NCBI RefSeq assembly: GCF_024323335.1
Contig: NC_066585.1
Location: 178,997,149 to 179,061,148, forward strand
From: Lathyrus oleraceus
Taxonomy: Eukaryota > Streptophyta > Magnoliopsida > Fabales > Fabaceae
DNA length: 64,000 nt
Reading direction: 5' to 3'
The notes below the pieces were generated by a model that made no database searches, was not told the origin of the DNA, and saw only the letters and a program-made list of their open reading frames with translations. Below, piece after piece: positions 31,988 through 41,741 of the stretch (the first letter of the stretch is position 1; every line of letters starts with the position of its first letter). The position numbers were made by a program, and so were the translations under genes.

Positions 31988-32835
31988 ATAAAAATAGAAT
32001 AGCTCGCTAAGTTGAAAACCCGAAAGGGCGGCTTAGGCAAAAATGAGCGTCTCGATGGATGACCGGAAAGGGCGATCCAGGCAAAAATTAGAGACATGAA
32101 AAAATGATTTGCATCCCGCTAGATTGAGTACCTCACCCTGGGACAATCTAGGCAAAAATAAGGGATTTGGCAAGTAACTGCATCCTGACAAGACTTTCTA
32201 TTTCACAACTGTCTTTTTGTCAGAGATTCTCGCTCAGTCATCGTCAACTGAAGTTTCAAATGCATCGGATTCAAATTGGTAGAGAAATGGTCATTATGTT
32301 CAATGTAGCCCTCTTCCAATATATATCACCGATTTCAAATTTGTACAGATCTATGGAGTCTTGCCATTTGCAGGCTACCATTCCATCAAATAAATTTGAG
32401 CTTTTATCCAATTATTTGCACTCTTATTTGTTTCAATTCAACAAATGTTTTGCATGTTTTAATTGATAAAATGTCATTGTTTTAAACAAACAAATTTTTC
32501 AAACTTGTTTTTAAACAAGGTGAACATTCACAATGATAAAAGGATACTTAAGAATTTCTCAGTGCTCTCCCAAGGGTGGCATGTTTTCCAACAGGGTAAG
32601 ACATTTGTTCATATTCCTGGCATGGCTGTATCCTCTTTCTCCAGATTGTTGTTGGGGTTTCTCCCTAAGCAGAGCTTCTCTTGAGATTTTTTTCCCTAAG
32701 CAGGGTATTTGTTGGGATTTCTCCCGAACAGATTTTTGTTGAGCAGAGCCTCTGTTAGGCTTCTCCCCATCAGAGTGCTTGTTGAGGTTTTCACCTCCCC
32801 TCCCTTCAGCAGAGCAGTGATTCTTTCCTCCTCAG
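31988..32835 (+). other. 3' UTR of element 2 (first part)
   Basis: Three degenerate copies of a GAAAGGGCG..CAGGCAAAAAT unit at 32017-32160, matching 41520-41740 of element 3 in reverse. From about 32565 to 32835 it is rich in CTCCC(C/T)A..AGCAGAG motifs, including TCCCCATCAGAGT at 32764-32776, which is complementary to this element's own primer site. Element 3 is inserted at 32836. Confidence 0.7.
32831..32835. repeat. Target-site duplication of element 3, left copy (CTCAG)
   Basis: CTCAG directly before the LTR at 32836 is repeated at 63820-63824 directly after the LTR ending at 63819. Confidence 0.95.
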
Positions 32836-33317
32836 TGTCGCATTACGCGAAAAACCGGCGGGAGAAAGACACAGAGCCACCACCGTGCGTTATTTATCCC
32901 AAAGACGAGAAAGGAAATGCTCGAAGTAAACCTAGAAAGGAATGGTCTCGCGACCAGAGATTGATAGGATCGGGAGTCGGTTATGCGAAGGGAAGGCATT
33001 AGCACCCCTACACATCCATCGTACTCGACGGGATCCACGCTCAGAAAGAATAGAAGAAAGGTTGCTAGATAACTACTCAAACATTGCGCAAAACTGGAGC
33101 GAAACACAGATGAAAGACGGAAGAAACGGGACTCGGCAGAATATCGCATCCCGGGCCTACGTAGTTTGTCAGACACAAACATCAGAGTCGACGTAGTTCG
33201 GGGATAGGGGAAACGTGCTCGCTAGGATGTCGCATCCTATGCATACGTATCTTCTCTAACTAGAGAAAGAATCAGAGCACTCATAGCTCGGCTAACGCGC
33301 GCCAAACAAAACACAAG

Positions 33318-33475
33318 CAGGAAACCGATTGTCAATCGCTGAACTTATGTCAGACTCCAAACACACAAACACGGACAGGAAACCGAATGCCAATCGCTGG
33401 ACTTACATCAGACTCCAAACACACACCCAACACGGGAAACCGACTGCCAATCGCTGGGCTTACGTCAGACTCCAA
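33318..33475 (-). repeat. LTR tandem repeat, 3 units (left LTR)
   Basis: Three units of AAACCGA.TG.CAATCGCTG followed by ACTTA..TCAGACTCC; in reverse complement these match the seven-copy repeat of the element 2 LTR. Confidence 0.85.
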
Positions 33476-35352
33476 CAAGCAAACAAGAGGGTTGAAAAAG
33501 AAAAAGGGCGCCCGGAGAGATCAGCTCATCTCCTGCCTACGTACCTCATCTGGTATGAGGATCAGGGCGACGTAGTTCCCCTTAACAGGGAAAGAACTTC
33601 TATCCTAACCAGAGACAAGGGAGAAAACAAGCTACTAGGGAGACTACGACCCAAGCCTAGAAGTTGTCATGCATACGATCCCTATGTTGAGGTTTCTATC
33701 CTAACTTGCACAGGAAGCAAGCTATCCTAAACAACACATAAGCAAACACAAGCACAAGAGAGAAAACACACACACTATATGCAAACAAGTGGCTCATACA
33801 AGGCTGGGCTTTAGTCAAGGGGTCAAATCAACCTCGACAAACAAGCCAACTGGGAAGAGGTGTTTTGAGCTCTTAACCCCAACATTCAGAGTTAGGGTGA
33901 AGCAAATGAAATGGAGATGAGGGTTATGCCTCATAGCTCTTATCCCTGGCCTGGGAGAGCTTGAATCAAATAGAAAGTGTGGGAGTTCAGAATGAAGGAA
34001 CTCTTCTCCACAAAGGACTGACACAACAAGATTTTGGGTTTTTTATTCAAAGTGCATCAACACATGGTGTGAGCAAAATGAATGACACAATTGAATAGCA
34101 GGGGATGGATTGCACATCCCTTTTATCTGCCAATTGCCTCTTAAGAGGACTTAACCTGCTTGGCACAAAATTAAACAAGCACAAACATTGCCTCTTAAGG
34201 AGGGCTTCAGACAGGTGCCTGCCAACATAACATGACAGGTCTTCCAGAGTACATGAAGATCAAGAAATTATACCTAAGTGGTATGCCAACCACAAGCAAA
34301 GCAAAGCAAAGTTCAAATGAACTTAAAGCAACTTAGGTACCTGTGTAAACAACTAAATAAATCAGTACAGTGTTCAAACCATCAAACAACAGTCAACAAC
34401 AAACAGACAATCCAATATGCATAATGAGTAAGCCACAAGGCAAACACTTAAGTGAACTATCATCAAAGCCTACAAAACAAACAAATATTAGCCAACAATA
34501 ACAAATGACCAAGCTCAAATGAAGGAGCCACATCAATCATGGTGCATACTTGAACCTGAAATTCACAACTCAAATGTAAGTCCAAACCACTAGGTCAAAG
34601 CCTAGGGTCAAAAGTGAATCAAAAAGCCAAAACAGAACTTGAAATTCAACATGAATCATATTTAATCAATCAAGAACAAGTCCTAAAAAGGACCAAACCA
34701 AAATCAATAATCAAGTTCATTTTATGTGCAAAGGAAGTCAAAGACCAATTCAAGGCATACATTTGATCATTAAGAATGAAAATTCCAAATCAAAACAGAA
34801 ATGATTCAAATAATTCTGGAAAAATTCATGAGCATTCAACACATCTAACATGATCATCACACAAAAATCAGAGGCATTAGAGGTCATTTGATATGGAAAT
34901 TAAATTGCACAAGTTAATCAATGTCATGTGTAACACAAATTGTCACACCATACAAACATGTATGTAAAATAGAAATGGAAAATGGGAAAAATACCAAACC
35001 AAGTCTCAAACATCCATCAACATGTCAAGAAACATCATACAAAATTTCAAAGCATTTGGATTAAAATCAAGCATTTCACAATAGAAAGAGCAAGGCAAGG
35101 TCATAAAAGCACATGTATTCAATCATTCTAACACAAACAGAAATCCAGCCATGCACAACTTCAAAATTCATTATCATAAAAAACTAGACAAATAGAGGAT
35201 CATTTTGCAAAAAATTGAGAGTGATTTGGATTAATATTCAATTTGTTATGATTTTTCTAAGTTGGATAAAAAAATGAAAATAAAAAATGAACATGGCATG
35301 GAAATATGGAGGGAAATGTATAAAGTGAGAAAACATTTGAAAAAAGTGGACA

Positions 35353-35369
35353 CGCTGGGAATCGAACTT
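35353..35369 (-). promoter_or_regulatory. B-box-like motif, left LTR of element 3
   Basis: The minus strand reads AAGTTCGATTCCCAGCG, one base off the Pol III B-box consensus, equivalent to 26173 in element 2. The right LTR has it at 62025-62041. Confidence 0.35.
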
Positions 35370-37376
35370 GGTCCAGATTCAAATGAGCGTGCGCCAGGCC
35401 AAAACGACACCGTTTTGCCTGAAAACCCCAGCCAGGCCAATTCGGACGCTAATCCGTCACTAATCCGTCGCTACCATGAAGATCTTCATCTTCTTCATGA
35501 AGATGAAGATGAACAGCATGAATGTTCATGAGCGAATTTCCAGATTTTCCAGAAATCTCCAGAATTCCATAAAACTTATACCAAATCAAAGCTTATGCAA
35601 TGGAGAACACAGATCAATCAACATCTAATCCTAATTCATCCAGATCAAAGAGAATCGATGCAAAACATTTTTGAATGCAAAACTTCAAACACACATAATT
35701 CACTCAATAATGCATCATTTCATGTGATTTTTAGCTCAGAATCACCAGTGAAGAGAGATCTACATGAATATATACATAAATTGGAGAATTATGAAGGTCG
35801 AAAAACTCACCTCTTGAAGAGCAGGTTCTGATTTTGCACGATCCAAAGCTCCAAATGATCCAAATCTCCTTCTGAATACTTGTAGTGATGATTGATGAAG
35901 AATTTGAGGCTTAGAAACGTGTAGATCCAGCTTAATTTGAAATTGCCATCAACACCTTCAAGCTTCAAGCATGCATGAATATGGCACGAATTGGACAAAG
36001 TAGCACTTGATTCTTACTCTAAACTTCACCAGGATCAACAATTTACCAAGAGAAATGGTGTTTATGCGTGGAATTTTGAAGTTCTTTGTGAGAGAAATTT
36101 TGGATCAAAACTCAAATTCTAGATCTGAAACTGTGTGTTCTGTGCAATGCAGTTACAATTAACCTTATATATGTCATGCTAATTAACCTGAAATCATGAT
36201 TAGGCCAAAGCTAAATGAGATTAGAAGGATATAAGGTGTATGCACCAATTTGCATTTTCACTTCATGCATGAAATGGCCACGTGAACAGTACACACCAAG
36301 GGCCCAAATTCATTTAAAATCAACCCATGCACACATTGGAAATGAAATCATATGCATGTGATCAACCAAATTTGATTTTAACAATTTTCCTTCAAAAATA
36401 GCATGCATGAGCACATGGTTGTATGAGTGAATTTCATGCCATGTAGTGAGATATTTGGAAAGTTCATGTCATGAGGAGAATTGTGCAAAAAGGAGCACTT
36501 AAATTGGAGTCTTGGTTCAAAAGATATGGCCATTTGAAGTTTCAAGCATACTTTGCCATGATTTGATCATAACTCCTTAACCATTCATTATAAATTCATG
36601 ATCTTGGACTTTTTGGAAATGGGAGAGAAAGCTCTTCAACTTTTATGTTGTACAAAATTTAATTTGAAGCTTCTTTGATGTTGGAAAGTTGAGTTGAAGT
36701 TGGTCCAAAAACTTGCCATTTTTGGAAACTTTCAAATTACAGGTCACTTTCCATTTTTGGAAACTTTTGATCTGGCTTCAAAATCTTCAAGGTAGATATT
36801 TGACATGTTGAATAAACCTCTTTTGGACATGAATGAAGTGTCTCAAACCATTTCTCCACTTCCTAGCCCTCAGTTGACTTGCAGTTGACTTTTATGGGGC
36901 CCCGATGACCTGAAACTGCACTGTGGACTTTGAGCCTTCAACACTTGGCCAAATTGCATCAAAATGAACCTTGGGTCATGTAAGCTCTCTAGAACAACCA
37001 TAGGGCCTTTATCTCATGAAAAACCTTTGCTCTCTTGCACAGATGAATCCTCATGACCAGTTTTGACTGATGAAAGGCAATGCACCATGCAATGTTAATG
37101 TATTGTTAATGTGATGTCAATGACCTAAAAATGAAATGAATGTACACATGGGGGTGCAAATTTGAGGTGCTACAGTTGCCCCTATTCAATCAACTAGGAA
37201 CTTGAACGGATGAGAGCAACGACTGTCAGACGTTCAAGGTACACAGGGATTGAATACCAAAGAATCGTAGAAATTTGCACTCTGCGATGGACGATCAAAG
37301 AAAAGAATGTTCACCAATGGCAGCTTCCACTGGGTATTTGGATCTTTATCACTGGACCAGACAAGACGTTTACCGA

Positions 37377-37391
37377 CGACTCCACTGGGGA
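37377..37391 (+). other. Primer-site-like 15-mer in the element 3 3' UTR
   Basis: CGACTCCACTGGGGA is identical to 15 of the 18 bases of the element 1 primer site (18587-18604). In element 3 RNA it appears as the complement, that is as a copy of the tRNA 3' end sequence. Confidence 0.7.
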
Positions 37392-37439
37392 TTTTGATTT
37401 TTATCAGAAAAAGGACCCACGACCCGACATCGAAAGATG

Positions 37440-38395
37440 ATGAATGGGACGAGAAATCACGGCTAGACGCCAAAGGACGAATAGGAAAGGCTCAACCAGA
37501 CATCAACAGATGAATGGGAAAAGATACAATCAGACGTCAACGGACGAATGGGAAAAACTCGACGTTTACCGACACCAACGGACAGGTGACCAGACATCAA
37601 CGGATGAATGGAAAGAGATACAATCAGACGTCAACGGACGAATGGGAAAAATTTGACGTTTACCGATGCCAACGGAGAGGTGACCAGACATCAACGGATG
37701 AATGGGAAGACTCAACCATACGTCAACGGACGAATGGGAGAAACTCGATGTTTACCGACACCAACGGAGAGGTGACCAGACATCAACGGAAGAATGGGAA
37801 GACTCAACCATACATCAACGGACGAATGGGAGAAACTCGACGCTTACCGACACCAACGGAGAGGTGACCAGACATCAACAGATGAATGGAAAGAGATACA
37901 ACCAGACGTCAACGGACGAATGGGAAAAACTCGACGTTTACCGACACCAACGAAGAGGTGACCAGACATCAACGGATGAATGGAAAGAGATACAACCAGA
38001 CGTCAACGGACGAATGGGAAAAACTCGATGTTTACCGACACCAACGGAGAGGTGACCAGACATCAACGGATGAATGGAAAGAGATACAACCAGACGTCAA
38101 CGGACGAATGGGAAAAATTCGATGTTTACCGACACCAACGGAGAGGTGACCAGACATCAACGGATGAATGGGAAGACTCAACCATACGTCAACGGACGAA
38201 TGGGAGAAACTCGACGTTTACCGACACCAACGGAGAGGTGACCAGACATCAACGGATGAATGGGAAGACTCAACCATACGTCAACGGACGAATGGGAGAA
38301 ACTCGACGTTTACCGACACCAACGGAGAGGTGACCAGACATCAACGAATGAATGGGAATACTCAACCATACGTCAACGGACGAATGGGAGAAAGG
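37440..38395 (-). repeat. Minisatellite, about nine units of 92-94 bp
   Basis: Each unit has GACGTCAACGGACGAATGGG, an AACTCGACGTTTACCGACAC segment, then CAACGGAGAGGTGACCAGAC and a second half-copy ATCAACGGATGAATGG. The two ACATCAACGGATGAATGG / ACGTCAACGGACGAATGG halves show it grew from a shorter unit of about 47 bp. It lies in the 3' UTR, where Ogre elements of Fabeae are known to carry variable tandem repeats that can seed satellites. Confidence 0.92.
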
Positions 38396-38781
38396 ATGCT
38401 ACGAACATCGAAAGATGATGTCTACAGACACCAAAAAGGAAGGATCCACACGGGGATCAACACGACACTTACTGGTATCACAAGGATGACCTCTACATAT
38501 GTCAGGACAAGGCCAAGCACCTGCTGAAGACTACACTGGGGAGTCAAGCTTTCCTTTCACTGACGGGTGAGGAAATAAACCTCTCTGGGGATTATCAAAC
38601 CCTGAATGCTGTCAGTAGCAATTGTAGCAAATATGCCATACAGACGTTGAACAATGGTCTGCCTTCGTCGGGGATATGATCCGATCTGGTTTAACACATG
38701 TATGCATATGTTTGAGTTTTTCATGGCGTAATACTCCATATCAAATGGAAATGCTACGCGATTTGAGGATGCAATGATTAC

Positions 38782-40156
38782 TGTTGGTGTAAGCCCTAGA
38801 GGCCAATACATTTTGGTACCTGTATCGAATAACAAAAGGCATTCTCTTTATTATGGTTGATTAGTAAAGTCCCTGGAATAGATAGTCCGTTTAATGTATT
38901 AAGTGTGACTTAATCATGAGAACACATTAAACATAAGGACACTATTCCTAAAGTATCCGTAGTCGAGCTTTAGTGTGAAGTGGGATAACATTAAAGCATT
39001 AAGACTATTATGTTTGTAGACTGATGATCACATCTCATGGATCATGGATAAAGAGTTATCAAGTCTTAAACATAGGTATGAATGTTAGGAGTAATATTTA
39101 TACCGGATTGACCCGCTATGAGAATACTATATAGAAAGTTATGCAAGGTGTCATAAGTTATTCTCATGGTGATAATAGTGTATTCCACTCTTCGACCTGA
39201 AACCACTATGGATCCTAGATGTAGAGTCGAGTGCTTTATTGTTGATCCAACATTGTCCGTAACTGGATAACCATAAAGACAGTTGATGGGTACTCCACAA
39301 AGCATGCTGAGGGACATGAGTGACCTAGATGGAATTTGCCCATCCTGCATAACAGGATAAATGTCTATGGGCCCAATATTGAACTGAACAAGGATGACAC
39401 GGTCTATGCCTTGTGTTCAATATAGACATAAGGGCAAAAGGGTAATTATACACATAATTATTATCACAGAAGGAATTGTCAGATCACATGACATTTTCGT
39501 GTCTTGGGTAGCAGTGATGTGTTGCTAGATACCGCTCACTGTTTATTATATTAAATGTGTGATTTAATATAATTGCCAACGTCGCGAAAACCTACAGGGT
39601 CACACACAAAGGACGGATTGATAAGAGATAGAGTAACTAAGGAATACCGTAAGGTACGGTGCCCTTAAGTGAATTATAGAACATCGTAAGGTACGGTGTA
39701 CTTGAGTAGAATACGAAATATGGTAAGGTACCATGGGCTTAAGTGATTTTGGGCATATTATAAGATATGGGCCAAAATACACTTAAGTGGGCTTTTAGCT
39801 TGAAGCCCACACAAGTGGTTCTATAAATAGAACCCTTGTGCAGAAGCATTAATAGCGGTTGCATTATTTTCGTTTTCTCTCACTCTCTCTCTCACTCAAA
39901 GCCTTCATTCGTACCAGCTAGCACTGAGATTGAAGGAACTCGTTCGTGTGGACTGAGTAGAGACGTTGTCATCGTTCAACGTTCGTGATCGCTTCGTGGA
40001 TCTGCATCAAAGGTTTTGATCGTCACAAGAGATCTGCACCAAAGGTTACGATCATCACAAGAGGTAAATATTCTATCACTGATCATGACCATTCGTAAGG
40101 ATCTCTAAAGGAGAAATTTTAATTTCCGCTGCGTTTTGGACCTCAATTCTCCTTCA
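38782..40156 (+). mobile_element. Solo LTR, Ty1/copia-like, 1375 bp
   Basis: It starts TGTTGGTGTAAGCCC and ends CTCCTTCA. It is flanked by a perfect 5-bp duplication ATTAC (38777-38781 and 40157-40161), so it is a solo LTR left by recombination. CTATAAATAG at 39821-39830 gives the plus orientation. Three degenerate copies of a GTAAGGTAC(G/C)(G/A)T..CTT(A/G)AGT unit lie at 39647-39755. The Ty1/copia assignment rests on the LTR start, from memory. Confidence 0.85.
39821..39830 (+). promoter_or_regulatory. TATA box of the solo LTR
   Basis: CTATAAATAG, 1.04 kb into the solo LTR. Confidence 0.65.
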
Positions 40157-40161
40157 ATTAC

Positions 40162-41741
40162 TACATGCAAAATGCAGAATGAAGAGAACTCCCGCTGGGG
40201 AGAACTGGTTGCTCCACTGAGCACACAATTCTGATTAGATTCTCCAACTCTGTGGGGAGACGCCCTGCTGGGAGTGCTTCGCTGATCTGATACTCTAGGG
40301 ACGGCAGAGAAACCAAGTCATTTGGGGAGACTCTGTCTGAGGAACACACCAACCTCTCAACCGTGCTGGAGAATAGCATTGCTGCTGGAGAAAGGATAAA
40401 TCCCACCGGGGACAACTTTCACTGAATTCAATCCACTTAGGGACTCTGCTGGGGGAAACAACCGATGCTTACCTCTACTGGGGATAACTTACTAACCCAC
40501 GGGGAAGATAAACTCTACTGGGGACAATTTTCACCGAACATGATCCGCTTGGGGACTTCACTGGGGAAAACCATCAACACAAAATTGCTGGGGAAAACAA
40601 TCACAACCCTGCTAGGGAACTGCAAACTCGACCCTGCTGGGGATTGCAGTACTTCAGACCTGACTGCTGAGGAACAAACTACCCACAGACACCTCCGCTG
40701 GGGATACGACAACCTTCAGTCTCAGTGGGGACTAACAATCTTCAGACTAGCTGGGGAATAGATCAACTTTCAGGCCTGCTACCCGACTGCTAGGGAAGAA
40801 CAGTTCTTAAAAGTTTCCAGACTTGCCTGGGGACATAGCCACTTTCCAACATGCTGGGGAAACATCCTCAACCCTGCTGAGGAATCCCTGATCTTGGAAT
40901 ATGCTGAGGAGACAAGTCCTGAACTTGCTTTAGACAACCCAACCTCTCACACTACTGGACAGTGCTGAAACTTCTCTGAACAAACCGTGGCTTATCTGCT
41001 TCAGCCAGGAATCAAAGATAATGACCTGCAAAACAGCAAGACATACATGCTCCATAGGATTGCATGGACAAGATACACCCAAGTGTACTCAACATTCAAA
41101 ATGATTTTCAAATGTTTTATCTTTCTGCACGTTATTGTCTAGCCTTAATGTTTGTTATATGCAATGTTTATCAAAAATCGGACGTTTTTGCAAACAAAAT
41201 AGTAAAATAAAAACAAGAGAACAATTTATCTGAATAACGACTTTTATTGATTGAAAATGGGCCTGAAAAGGCGAATACATCGGGAAGCAATTCCTAGGAA
41301 AAGGTAATTGCGCACAAAAGGAAAAATCTATCATAATGGCAATGTGAACACGACATCCACTATTTCCCAATTCTGTTATAACTCACAGATCATCATCAAT
41401 TTCCTCCCAAATCCCTTGCTTTTTGAGACGAATGATTGGACCGATCACATCCTTCGAGATGGTAAACGCTGAAGCGCAATGAAGTACAGATAACTCAGGC
41501 TGTAGTCTTCGCTTTAATCTCTCTTTTTCCTGGATCGCCCTTTCAGGTTTTCAATCCACCGGGATACCCATTTTTGCCTAAGCCGCCCTTGCGGGTTTTC
41601 GACTTACCGGGTGTACATATTCTTTTCATTCTTTATCCCTAACTTTTGCCCGAACCTTTTTCTTTTTTCTTTTTTTTTTGGTTCGCCGGGATGCCCTTTT
41701 TTGCCTGGACTTTTTTTATTCTTTTCGTCCAGCGGGTCAAT
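40162..41741 (-). other. 3' UTR of element 3, pol-proximal part
   Basis: 40180-40900 holds about 18 copies of a CT.CTGGGGA-like motif (plus strand) at irregular spacing of 15-60 bp. 40960-41520 shows nothing recognisable. 41520-41740 holds degenerate CCGGGATGCCC / TTTTTGCCT(A/G) units, the same unit found after pol in element 2. Confidence 0.75.
40180..40900 (+). repeat. Cluster of primer-site-like CTGGGGA motifs
   Basis: Examples: GACTCTGCTGGGG at 40442-40454 (13 bases identical to this element's own primer site, opposite strand) and CTCTACTGGGGA and CTTCACTGGGGA between 40505 and 40575. Two further copies lie at 38530-38600, beyond the solo LTR. Confidence 0.75.

Larger units (their letters stand above)
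24179..32835 (+). mobile_element. Element 2: deleted, non-autonomous Ogre-type element
   Basis: LTR (24179-29334), primer site (29341-29358), leader, the first codons of ORF1 and gag only, then the protease-RT linker, intron, a short RT start, an A-rich join, the integrase tail and the 3' UTR. It is interrupted at 32835 by element 3 and resumes at 63825, so its 3' LTR lies beyond the window. Losses seen by comparison with elements 1 and 3: nearly all of ORF1 (junction near 30362), most of gag and the protease (junction near 30665), and RT, RNase H and most of the integrase (junction near 31537-31628). Confidence 0.85.
32836..37174 (-). repeat. 3' LTR of element 3 (4.3 kb)
   Basis: On the plus strand it runs from TGTCGCATTACGCG to GGTGCTACA. 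It is followed by GTTGCCCCTATT, that is a purine-rich AATAGGGGCAAC in element sense. Compared with the other LTR I count about 16 differences in the first 345 bp, nearly all transitions, with fewer elsewhere. A TATA-like CATATATAAGG (minus, 36163-36173) is the likely promoter. Confidence 0.93.
37175..38781 (-). other. 3' UTR of element 3, LTR-proximal part
   Basis: Non-coding sequence between the 3' LTR and the solo LTR: a primer-site-like block at 37377-37391, a nine-unit minisatellite, then 230 bp with two more CTGGGGA motifs. Overlapping frames with a repeated TSTDEW peptide are reading-frame echoes of the minisatellite. Confidence 0.75.

Noticed and set aside
33329..33730. Open frames in the element 3 LTRs (also 59377-59853, 60018-60401 and 61918-62250) as genes
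   Set aside because: They lie in both LTR copies, overlap the LTR tandem repeat or coding-poor sequence, and show no domain.
37440..38395. CRISPR-like or protein-coding array (overlapping frames with TSTDEW repeats)
   Set aside because: The units are contiguous 92-94-bp tandem repeats without unique spacers, in a plant retroelement 3' UTR. The peptides are echoes of the repeat in different frames.
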